From Actinomycetes bacterium (GTDB lineage Bacteria > Actinomycetota > Acidimicrobiia > Acidimicrobiales > RAAP-2), in the NCBI GenBank assembly GCA_021795095.1, contig JAJYPU010000026.1, positions 1 to 17,342 on the forward strand: a DNA stretch of 17,342 nucleotides, given 5' to 3'. Positions 1 to 5,574 of this stretch are shown one piece after another (the stretch's first letter is position 1; each line of letters begins with the position of its first letter). Both the position numbers and the translations under genes were made by a program. The notes beneath the pieces were generated by a model. The model made no database searches, had not been told where the DNA came from, and worked only from the letters and a program-made list of their open reading frames with translations.

Positions 1-10
1 GATTCACCCC

Positions 11-199
11 GTGTCAGAAATCACCAACGAGACCGTCGCGTCGATCGAAGCGACGCTCGCCAGCGTCGATCGTGCGCTCGAACGGCTACGCGCGGGCACC
101 TATCGTCAGTGCCAGGTCTGTGGGCGTGCCATCGACGAGGCCGACCTCGTCGCCGACCCCCTGCTCAGCCACTGCTCGGAACATCCCGAACTCGGCTAG
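11..199 (+). CDS. Small TraR/DksA-type zinc-finger protein
   Basis: A 62-residue protein with a short N-terminal helix (about residues 5-28) and one zinc-finger module. The ligands read C-x2-C (CQVC), 17 residues, then C-x2-H (CSEH), the spacing of the DksA/TraR finger with the last Cys replaced by His. The flanking RLRAGTYRQCQVCG and the proline-containing PLLSHC segment match the family. Full DksA proteins have a long coiled coil that reaches into the RNA polymerase secondary channel; it is absent here, so a DksA-like role in transcription cannot be assumed. The GTG start is the first possible in this frame. The gene is convergent with sodN, with 5 bases between the stop codons. The family call is fairly secure; the function is unknown. 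Confidence 0.75.
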   Translation: MSEITNETVASIEATLASVDRALERLRAGTYRQCQVCGRAIDEADLVADPLLSHCSEHPELG

Positions 200-204
200 G
201 CCCG

Positions 205-621
205 CTACTTCTTGGTCGCCCAGAAGATCTCGGCGATGGCGTCGATCTCGCTCAGCAAGCGGTCGGCCACGACGACGTCGTTAGTCTTCTTCGCGTCGCC
301 GGCGGACTTGGTGGCCATCCAGAACAGGTCGTGCAGGTTCGGGAACTGCTTGAGGTGCTCGACCTTGAAGTAGTCGGTCCACAGCACCCACAGGTGATGC
401 TTGACGAGCTCGCAGCGCTCCTCCTTGATGATCGTCGCGCGCACCTTGAAGTCCGGGTCGTTCGAGGCGTTGTACTTCTCCATCGTGGCCTTCACGGACT
501 GGGCCTCGATGCGGGCCTGGGCCGGGTCGTAGACGCCGCAGGGCAGGTCACAGTGGGCGTAGACCGACAGTGGCGTGGTGCGGGCGTCGAGCAGGGCGGT
601 GAGACGAGAGACGATCGACAT
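205..621 (-). CDS. sodN: Nickel superoxide dismutase precursor (SodN)
   Basis: A 138-residue precursor of Ni-SOD, which dismutes superoxide to oxygen and hydrogen peroxide. The mature enzyme should begin at the histidine of HCDLPCGVYDPAQAR, the nickel hook: the new N-terminal His1 plus Cys2 and Cys6 hold nickel. With the start chosen here, 22 residues precede that His and must be removed to form the site. The remainder (EKYNASNDPDFKVRATIIKEERCELVKHH) is typical of the family. An upstream in-frame start at 645 would add 8 residues, but GAAAGG lies six bases before the ATG at 621 and supports the shorter form. The divergent neighbour encodes the matching protease. Usually cytoplasmic and nickel-responsive in Streptomyces; regulation here is inferred only. 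Confidence 0.95.
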   Translation of the reverse strand: MSIVSRLTALLDARTTPLSVYAHCDLPCGVYDPAQARIEAQSVKATMEKYNASNDPDFKVRATIIKEERCELVKHHLWVLWTDYFKVEHLKQFPNLHDLFWMATKSAGDAKKTNDVVVADRLLSEIDAIAEIFWATKK

Positions 622-653
622 GGTGAGCCTTTCGAGTGCTGGCACCGCGAGGG

Positions 654-672
654 TGCGTTTCGCTGATACGCA
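654..672. promoter_or_regulatory. Candidate operator dyad at the sodN transcript start
   Basis: TGCGT (654-658) and its complement ACGCA (668-672) are separated by 9 bases, a 19-base dyad. It covers the predicted sodN start point just downstream of the TAACCT box, a position where a bound repressor would block sodN. Its length suits a Fur-family site (Nur controls sodN in Streptomyces), but the sequence does not match the Streptomyces Nur box as I remember it. Five-base arms can arise by chance. Confidence 0.35.
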
Positions 673-697
673 AGGCAGGTTAGTCAGTCCGCTGGGT

Positions 698-703
698 TAT
701 CGT
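698..703 (+). promoter_or_regulatory. -10 box for sodX (TATCGT, leaderless geometry)
   Basis: TATCGT followed by exactly six bases and then the GTG of sodX. Transcription would start at or next to the first base of the start codon. No -35 element is evident. Confidence 0.6.
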
Positions 704-709
704 TCGCCC

Positions 710-1015
710 GTGACCAGGTTCATTTCGCTGTTCCTGAGACGACTCACCGTCGTGGGCGACTCGATGGCGCCCACCTACCGAGACGGCGCGCGCCTGACGG
801 CGCTACGTCGATGGCGCCGCGTGCGCGTGGGCGACGTGGTCGTGGTGCCCGACCCGCGCGACCCGGCGCGGCCCCTACTCAAGCGCTGCGTCGCGCGGGA
901 GGGACGGCGACTCGACCTGCGCGGGGACAACGCGGCTGCCTCCACGGACTCGCGCGACTTCGGACTCGTCGACGAGACCTCGGTGCACTGGCTCGTCACG
1001 AAACGCCAGTCGTAG
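710..1015 (+). CDS. sodX: Ni-SOD maturation protease, S26 signal-peptidase-like (SodX)
   Basis: A 101-residue serine protease of the S24/S26 type, expected to cut the SodN leader so that His1 becomes the free N-terminus that binds nickel. The serine box reads VVGDSMAPTYRDG with nucleophile Ser18, the lysine box PLLKRCVAREG with Lys58, and the C-terminal RGDN-STDSRDFG segment completes the fold. It lacks a clear membrane segment, fitting a cytoplasmic substrate. The reading frame is open much further upstream, to 575, but that would overlap sodN. The GTG at 710 is chosen because TATCGT sits exactly six bases before it, as at other lead genes here. Pairing with sodN is the main support for the specific name. 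Confidence 0.88.
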   Translation: MTRFISLFLRRLTVVGDSMAPTYRDGARLTALRRWRRVRVGDVVVVPDPRDPARPLLKRCVAREGRRLDLRGDNAAASTDSRDFGLVDETSVHWLVTKRQS

Positions 1016-1035
1016 GCCACGACCAGGGCCACCGT

Positions 1036-1041
1036 TAGGCT
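1036..1041 (+). promoter_or_regulatory. -10 box for mshA (TAGGCT, leaderless geometry)
   Basis: TAGGCT, six bases (GAGCCC), then the ATG of mshA. There is no purine-rich Shine-Dalgarno sequence at a useful distance, so a leaderless transcript is the simplest reading. Confidence 0.6.
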
Positions 1042-1047
1042 GAGCCC

Positions 1048-2265
1048 ATGGCCCGACTCGCGGTTCTCTCGTACCACACGTCACCGCTCGCCCAGCCGGG
1101 CACCGGCGACGGTGGCGGCATGAACGTCTACGTTCGCGAGCTCTCGAGCGCGCTCGCGCGCCTCGGCCACGAGGTCGACGTCTACACCCGCCGCGACGAC
1201 GCGCACCTGCGCGACACGCTGCTCGTCGAGCCGGGGTTCCGCGTCCACCACGTCACGGCCGGTCCGCCGACGCCACTGTCGCGCGAGAACTTCGAACGCT
1301 ACGTCGACGAGTTCGCCGAGGGGGTCTCGGCCTCGTTCCGCTGCACCGGCGCACCCGACGCAATCCACGCGAACTACTGGCTGAGCGCCCTCGCGGGACA
1401 CCGCCTGAAACACGAGCTGAACGTGCCGCTCGTGGTGACCTTTCACACGCTCGAACGCGTGAAGGCCGACGCCTTCCAGGCCGAGTCCGAGGTCCGCTCC
1501 ACCCAGGAGGCGGCGATCGTCGCCTGCGCCGACGCGGTGCTTGCCAGCTGCGAGGTCGAGGCCGAGCAGTTCGTGCACTACTACGACGCCTCGCCCTCGC
1601 GGGTTCACATCGTGCCCCTCGGCGTCCAGCACGCCTTCTTCGCCCCCGGCCACCGGCCCCAGGCCCGCCGGGCGCTCGGGCTCGACCCCGACCGGACCCT
1701 CCTGCTCTACGTCGGTCGCCTCCAGGCGCTGAAGGGGGTGGACCTCGCCCTCGAGACCCTGATCGAGACGAGGCTGCGCGGACGCGACGCCACCCTCGCG
1801 ATCGTCGGGGGCCCGTCGGGGCCCGACGGCCGCTCGACGCTCGCCTACCTGCACCAGCGCGTCGCCGACGCCGGGGTCATCGACCACGTCACCTTCGTCG
1901 CGCCCCAGAGCCACCAGCTGCTCTCGTCGTGGATGCGCTCGGCTGACGCCACCCTCGTGCCCTCGCGCTCGGAGAGCTTCGGGTTGGTCGCCCTCGAGTC
2001 CTCGGCCTGCGGCACGCCGGTCGTGGCGAGTGAGGTGGGCGGGCTCGCGAACCTCGTCGAGCCGGGGGTGAACGGACTGCTCGTGGGCAGCCGGGCGCCC
2101 GCCGCGTGGGCCGACGCCGTCGCGACGGTCCTCGACGAGGACCACGCAACCACCATGTCAACCGCCGCCGTGCTGCTCGCCAAGCGCTACACCTGGCGAT
2201 CGGCCGGTGAGTCGCTGGCGTCGCTCACCGACTCACTCGCGACGTCGGGTCTCGTGCACTGTTAG
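1048..2265 (+). CDS. mshA: D-inositol-3-phosphate glycosyltransferase (MshA-like)
   Basis: A 405-residue GT4-family, GT-B-fold enzyme. MshA transfers N-acetylglucosamine from UDP-GlcNAc to 1D-myo-inositol 3-phosphate, the first step of mycothiol synthesis. The N-terminal glycine-rich loop SPLAQPGTGDGGGMNVYV (residues 12-29) is the hallmark of MshA and its close relatives. The C-terminal donor domain has VGRLQALKGVD and the E-x7-E motif ESFGLVALE (Glu309, Glu317), followed by GTPVVASEVGG. Length is close to shorter actinobacterial MshA proteins. The next gene overlaps by one base (TAGTG) and encodes a YbjN-domain protein, the same neighbour as in mycobacteria. Sucrose-phosphate-type GT4 enzymes are related alternatives, and no other mycothiol gene is in view. 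Confidence 0.88.
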   Translation: MARLAVLSYHTSPLAQPGTGDGGGMNVYVRELSSALARLGHEVDVYTRRDDAHLRDTLLVEPGFRVHHVTAGPPTPLSRENFERYVDEFAEGVSASFRCTGAPDAIHANYWLSALAGHRLKHELNVPLVVTFHTLERVKADAFQAESEVRSTQEAAIVACADAVLASCEVEAEQFVHYYDASPSRVHIVPLGVQHAFFAPGHRPQARRALGLDPDRTLLLYVGRLQALKGVDLALETLIETRLRGRDATLAIVGGPSGPDGRSTLAYLHQRVADAGVIDHVTFVAPQSHQLLSSWMRSADATLVPSRSESFGLVALESSACGTPVVASEVGGLANLVEPGVNGLLVGSRAPAAWADAVATVLDEDHATTMSTAAVLLAKRYTWRSAGESLASLTDSLATSGLVHC

Positions 2266-2747
2266 TGGAACGCTTCCCGATCGCCGACGCCGACGCTGCC
2301 ACCCGGCTAGACGAACGCCTCGGCGAGTGGGCACGGGCCTGGACGGGCGAGGGGCACGCCGTCGCGATCGACCACCACGCTGAGGCGGACCCGACCGGCC
2401 ACTACCACTGGCTCGTGCGCCTGCGCGGCGAGGAGAAGGACGTCGTCACGGTGTGGGTCTCGCTGCGCCAGCGCTCGGTGCACGTCGAGACCGAAGTAGT
2501 CCCCGCGCCCGAGATGGGCGAGGAGGCGCTCTATCGCTACGCGCTCGTGCGAAACGCCGACCTGCGCAGCGTGCACCTCGCGATCGGGCCCGAGTCGGCC
2601 ATCTACCTGGTCACCGCGCTGCCGCTCGCCGAGCTGACCCTCGAGCGCCTCGACGAGATCATGGCCGCGGTGTTGATCCACGTCGACGAGCTCTACCCGA
2701 CGATGATGACCCTGGGCTTCGCCTGGTACCGGCGCCGCCGGTGGTGA
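2265..2747 (+). CDS. YbjN-domain protein
   Basis: A 160-residue cytoplasmic protein of the YbjN family, whose fold resembles type III secretion chaperones. Family-like segments are WVSLRQRSVHVETEVVPAP in the middle and the C-terminal helix region LPLAELTLERLDEIMAAVLIHVDELYPTMMTLGF. The GTG start overlaps the mshA stop in TAGTG, so the two are very likely co-transcribed and translationally coupled; no TANNNT box precedes it. The biochemical role of these mshA-linked YbjN proteins is not established. No membrane segment, signal peptide or metal-binding motif is visible. Confidence 0.8.
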   Translation: MERFPIADADAATRLDERLGEWARAWTGEGHAVAIDHHAEADPTGHYHWLVRLRGEEKDVVTVWVSLRQRSVHVETEVVPAPEMGEEALYRYALVRNADLRSVHLAIGPESAIYLVTALPLAELTLERLDEIMAAVLIHVDELYPTMMTLGFAWYRRRRW

Positions 2748-2761
2748 GAGCGGGCCGTCGG

Positions 2762-2767
2762 TAACCT
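2762..2767 (+). promoter_or_regulatory. -10 box for proC (TAACCT, leaderless geometry)
   Basis: TAACCT, six bases (GAGTCC), then the ATG of proC. It lies in the 26-base gap after the ybjN-like gene, separating proC from the mshA unit. Confidence 0.6.
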
Positions 2768-2773
2768 GAGTCC

Positions 2774-3580
2774 ATGTCCTATGAACTGGTGATCGTCGGT
2801 GGCGGCAAAATGGGCTCGGCCCTCGCCGAAGGCCTGCTGCGCGCGCAGTGGTGCGCGCCCGAGCGCCTGGCGGTCGTCGACCACACGGCGTCCACGCGCG
2901 AGTCACTCGCCAAGCGCCTCGCGGGCGTCGCGATCCTGCCCGGCCTTGAGCTGGGCGACGTCGATGAGCACACCGGGGCGCTGCTCTGCGTGAAGCCGGA
3001 CTACGCCGAGTCCGTCGCGCGCACGATCGGCGCGCTCGGCGTGCGCCGGCTGCTCTCGGTGGTGGCCGGGCTCACCACCGCACGCATTGAGTCGGTCATG
3101 GTCCAGCCCGTCGCCGTGGTGCGCTCGATGCCCAACACCCCCGTGCTCGTCGGCAAGGGGGTCTCGGCAATCGCCGGGGGCGCCCACGTCACCGCCGACG
3201 ACCTGACCTGGGCCGAGTCGATCCTCGGGGCCGTGGGCACCGTCGTGCGGGTCACCGAGCGCAACATCGACGTCGTCACGGGCCTCTCGGGCCCGATGCC
3301 GGCCTACCTCTACTTGATCGTCGAGGCCCTCATCGAGGCCGGGGTCTACCAGGGGCTGCCCCGCGCGGTCGCCCAGACGCTCGTCGTGGACAGCTTGGAG
3401 GGCACCGCAGCGCTGCTCAAGCAGACGGGGGCATCGCCCGAGGAGTTGCGTCACCAGGTCACCTCGCCCGGCGGGACGACCGCCGCGGGGCTGCGCGCCC
3501 TCGAGAACCGCTCCGTGCGCGCCGCGATGATCGACGCCGTCTCAGCCGCCGCGGACCGCAGTCGCCAGCTCGGCCGCTGA
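2774..3580 (+). CDS. proC: Pyrroline-5-carboxylate reductase
   Basis: A 268-residue cytoplasmic enzyme that reduces 1-pyrroline-5-carboxylate to proline with NAD(P)H, the last step of proline synthesis. The N-terminal Rossmann loop reads VGGGKMG (residues 8-14). SMPNTPVLVGKGVSAI is the family motif in the middle, and the C-terminal helical domain carries HQVTSPGGTTAAGLRALE, the proC signature. Length is normal. One oddity: the substrate loop normally written SGSGPAY reads SGPMPAY (residues 172-178). The ATG start is supported by the Rossmann strand beginning at once and by TAACCT six bases upstream. It stands alone between the mshA unit and rex. Confidence 0.94.
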   Translation: MSYELVIVGGGKMGSALAEGLLRAQWCAPERLAVVDHTASTRESLAKRLAGVAILPGLELGDVDEHTGALLCVKPDYAESVARTIGALGVRRLLSVVAGLTTARIESVMVQPVAVVRSMPNTPVLVGKGVSAIAGGAHVTADDLTWAESILGAVGTVVRVTERNIDVVTGLSGPMPAYLYLIVEALIEAGVYQGLPRAVAQTLVVDSLEGTAALLKQTGASPEELRHQVTSPGGTTAAGLRALENRSVRAAMIDAVSAAADRSRQLGR

Positions 3581-3589
3581 GCGTACCGG

Positions 3590-3595
3590 TAGCGT
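3590..3595 (+). promoter_or_regulatory. -10 box for rex (TAGCGT, leaderless geometry)
   Basis: TAGCGT, six G residues, then the ATG of rex. The G run abuts the ATG and is too close for an ordinary Shine-Dalgarno contact. The box shares its first two bases with an 8-base palindrome, TACCGGTA (3584-3591). Confidence 0.55.
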
Positions 3596-3600
3596 GGGGG

Positions 3601-3612
3601 GATGACGTCATC
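3601..3612. promoter_or_regulatory. Palindrome over the rex start (candidate operator)
   Basis: GATGACGTCATC is a perfect 12-base palindrome that includes the rex ATG and the predicted transcript start. The position would suit autoregulation. It does not resemble the known Rex operator (TTGTGAA-N4-TTCACAA type), and a 12-base palindrome is expected a few times by chance in a window this long. Confidence 0.35.
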
Positions 3613-4321
3613 TCGGTTGCGTCGTCGCAAGCTCTCCGAACCGACGATCGCGCGCCTGCCCGTCTACCAGCGCATCGTCGAGGAGTGGATGAGCGAGAAC
3701 CGCACGCGCATCGACTCGGCCCAGCTCGGTGAACTCGCCGGGGTGACCGCCACCACCGTGCGCCGCGACCTCGCCGGACTGGGCACGCTCGGCACCCGGG
3801 GCGCCGGCTACGACGTCGCGATCCTGCACACCTGCATCGGCGAGGCGCTCGGCCACGACCAGCGCTGCGACGTCGTCGTGATCGGGCTGGGCAACCTCGG
3901 TCGGGCCCTCGTGAACTCCTCGAACTTCCTCACCCGCGGCGCCCGGCTGGTCGGGCTCTACGACGCGGACCCGCTGGTCGTGGGCACCGTCATCGACGGT
4001 CACGTCGTGCGCGCGATTGACGAGCCACTCATCGCAGCGAGCGTCGCGGTGATCTGCGTGCCCGCGAGCGCCGCCCAGGCCGTCGCCGACCGCTGCGTCG
4101 ACGCGGGTATTCACGCGCTACTCAACTTCGCCCCCCAGGTCCTCGCGGTGCCGCTCGGCACCGCCGTGCACGACGTCGACCTCTCGATCGAGCTCCAGGT
4201 GCTGCTCTATCACCTGCACAACGGCACCGGACCGCTCGGCGGCGGGCTGCTGCACGCGCTCGCCCGGGGCGACGCCCCGGGCCCTAGGATGCCGCCCATG
4301 GTGGAGGGCCCGTGGCACTGA
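3602..4321 (+). CDS. rex: Redox-sensing transcriptional repressor Rex
   Basis: A 239-residue repressor that leaves DNA when NADH rises relative to NAD+. The N-terminal winged helix (about residues 12-75) has IDSAQLGELAGVTATTVRRDLAGLG and TRGAGYDV, close to the family pattern. The Rossmann domain follows with VVIGLGNLGRAL (GLGNLG at 95-100) and RGARLVGLYDADPLVVG. The C-terminal dimerisation helix contains LSIELQVLLYHLHN. After it comes an atypical Gly/Pro-rich tail whose DNA also carries a perfect palindrome, a -10-like box and the start of hemA: the last 10 bases overlap hemA. Rex typically controls respiratory genes and, in Streptomyces, its own rex-hemACD unit. No classic Rex operator was found at rex, hemA or nuoA. 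Confidence 0.93.
   Translation: MTSSRLRRRKLSEPTIARLPVYQRIVEEWMSENRTRIDSAQLGELAGVTATTVRRDLAGLGTLGTRGAGYDVAILHTCIGEALGHDQRCDVVVIGLGNLGRALVNSSNFLTRGARLVGLYDADPLVVGTVIDGHVVRAIDEPLIAASVAVICVPASAAQAVADRCVDAGIHALLNFAPQVLAVPLGTAVHDVDLSIELQVLLYHLHNGTGPLGGGLLHALARGDAPGPRMPPMVEGPWH
4262..4282. promoter_or_regulatory. Perfect 21-base palindrome upstream of hemA
   Basis: Arm GCCCGGGGCG (4262-4271), a central A (4272) and the exact complement (4273-4282): ten matched pairs. It lies in the 3' end of rex, three bases before the putative hemA -10 box TAGGAT, where a bound protein would block hemA transcription. As RNA read through from rex it folds into a 9-pair stem with a GAC loop. No U run follows, so an ordinary terminator is unlikely. 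Confidence 0.55.
4285..4290 (+). promoter_or_regulatory. Putative -10 box for hemA (TAGGAT)
   Basis: TAGGAT lies in the rex coding end, seven bases before an ATG (4298) in the rex frame. Transcription from that A would give hemA a 14-base leader containing GGAGG (4303-4307), four bases before the hemA GTG. The same leader opens a 7-codon mini-ORF (MVEGPWH, stop at 4319-4321) that overlaps the hemA start. Confidence 0.45.
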
Positions 4322-5574
4322 TCGCAGTCGGCGTCAACCACGAGCACGCGACGCTCGACTTCCTCGAACGCGCGACGGTGCCCGAACACGAGTGGGGCAA
4401 GGTCCTGCGCACCCTCGTCAGCCACCGCAACATCCACGAGGCCGTCTTCCTCTCCACGTGCCTGCGCACCGAGGTCATCGCCGACATCGACTTCTTCCAC
4501 GGCGCGATCGAGGACGTCACGATGACCCTCGCCGAGGCGACCGGGATCGACGTGGCCGAGTTCCACGACCGCCTGAGCGTCCACTTCGACCGCGGCGTCG
4601 TCACTCACCTGATGCGCGTGGCCGCGGGCCTGCAGTCGATCGTCCCGGGGGAGTTCGAGATCCTCGGCCAGCTGCGCCGCGCCCTCGAACTCGCCGAGGA
4701 GGAGCACACCACCGGTCAGGAGTTGCGCGAGCTCTTCCACCGCGCGATCGCGACGGGCCGACGCGTGCGTACCGACACTGCGATTGCGCGCGGCACGACC
4801 AGCTTCGCCTTCGCCGCGGTCTCGATGGCGCTCGACGAGCTCGGCCAGGCAATTGACGACGCCGACGTGGTGGTCGTCGGCGCTGGCCAGCTCGCCACCG
4901 GCGTGGTCAAGTCCCTGCTCGACACCGTCGCCGGCATACACCGGGTGAGCGTCGTCAACCGGACCTTCGAGCGCGCCATATCCCTCGTCGAGTCACTGGG
5001 TGACCCCCGGGTGGTCGCGCGCGACTACGGGTCACTGGTCGAGCTCGTCGCCGCCTCGCGGCTCACGATCGTCGCCGCCGAGGCGCCGAGCCCGCTGCTC
5101 ACCCACGACGACCTCGCGTTGGCGAACGGGCCGCTGCTCGTGATCGACCTCGGCATCCCGCGCGCCGTCGAGGCGAACGTGGCCGACCTCGCGGCGGTGC
5201 GACGCCTCGACATCGGTGAGCTGCGCGCGCGCATCGAGCGAGTCATCGACGAGCGGCGTGACGCGGTCGAGGACGCGCGCCGGGTAGTCGACGCCGACGT
5301 CGAGAAGTTCCTCGCCGACCGCCGGGCCCGCGGCGCCGCGGGCATCGTGCGCGACCTGCGCACACACTTCGACGAGGTTGTCGCCGCCGAGCTCGAGCGT
5401 CGGGCGCCCGAACTTGCGACCTTTGACGCCGACGAGGTCGAACTCGTGCGCTCGATCGTGCGCTCGGTCGTCGCGAAGCTCGCCCACCGGCCGACGATCG
5501 CCCTGAAGGAGTCCGCCGGGACCGACCAGGGCGTGCGCCTGGCCGACGCGACGCGATCCCTCTTCGACCTATGA
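4312..5574 (+). CDS. hemA: Glutamyl-tRNA reductase
   Basis: A 420-residue NADPH-dependent enzyme that reduces glutamyl-tRNA to glutamate-1-semialdehyde, the first committed and usually regulated step of the C5 heme pathway. The N-terminal catalytic domain starts IAVGVNHEHATLDFLERA and holds the nucleophile Cys50 in STCLRTE; most family members have Asn after the Cys, here Leu51. VPGEFEILGQ and RRVRTDTAIARGTTSFAFAAV follow, then the NADPH domain VVVGAGQLATGVV and a C-terminal dimerisation helix region. GTG 4312 is the only usable start in frame, since a stop lies at 4285-4287, and GGAGG precedes it. Its end overlaps hemC (ATGA). The rex overlap and upstream palindrome point to dedicated control. 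Confidence 0.93.
   Translation: MALIAVGVNHEHATLDFLERATVPEHEWGKVLRTLVSHRNIHEAVFLSTCLRTEVIADIDFFHGAIEDVTMTLAEATGIDVAEFHDRLSVHFDRGVVTHLMRVAAGLQSIVPGEFEILGQLRRALELAEEEHTTGQELRELFHRAIATGRRVRTDTAIARGTTSFAFAAVSMALDELGQAIDDADVVVVGAGQLATGVVKSLLDTVAGIHRVSVVNRTFERAISLVESLGDPRVVARDYGSLVELVAASRLTIVAAEAPSPLLTHDDLALANGPLLVIDLGIPRAVEANVADLAAVRRLDIGELRARIERVIDERRDAVEDARRVVDADVEKFLADRRARGAAGIVRDLRTHFDEVVAAELERRAPELATFDADEVELVRSIVRSVVAKLAHRPTIALKESAGTDQGVRLADATRSLFDL

Larger units (their letters stand above)
622..709. promoter_or_regulatory. Divergent sodN/sodX promoter region
   Basis: This 88-base region holds outward-facing signals for both genes. On the plus strand TATCGT (698-703) lies six bases before the sodX GTG. 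On the minus strand TAACCT (682 down to 677) could serve sodN, placing its transcript start near 671 and leaving a leader of about 50 bases that ends in the Shine-Dalgarno sequence GAAAGG (633 down to 628). No convincing -35 hexamer is seen for either. Because the two -10 boxes are only 15 bases apart, the promoters overlap and could be controlled together. Confidence 0.55.

Noticed and set aside
622..645. Longer SodN beginning at 645
   Set aside because: The GAAAGG ribosome site is placed for the ATG at 621 and would lie inside the longer reading frame; the added residues have no known role.
575..709. Upstream extension of sodX in the same frame
   Set aside because: It would overlap the sodN coding start, has no family similarity, and the leaderless -10 box fixes the GTG at 710.
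1081..2145. Minus-strand open frame opposite mshA
   Set aside because: Shadow of a well-supported glycosyltransferase gene, with low-complexity composition and no motif.
4262..4282. The palindrome as a rex terminator
   Set aside because: No U run follows, and the sequence is still coding for Rex and lies before a promoter-like box; an operator or leader hairpin fits better.
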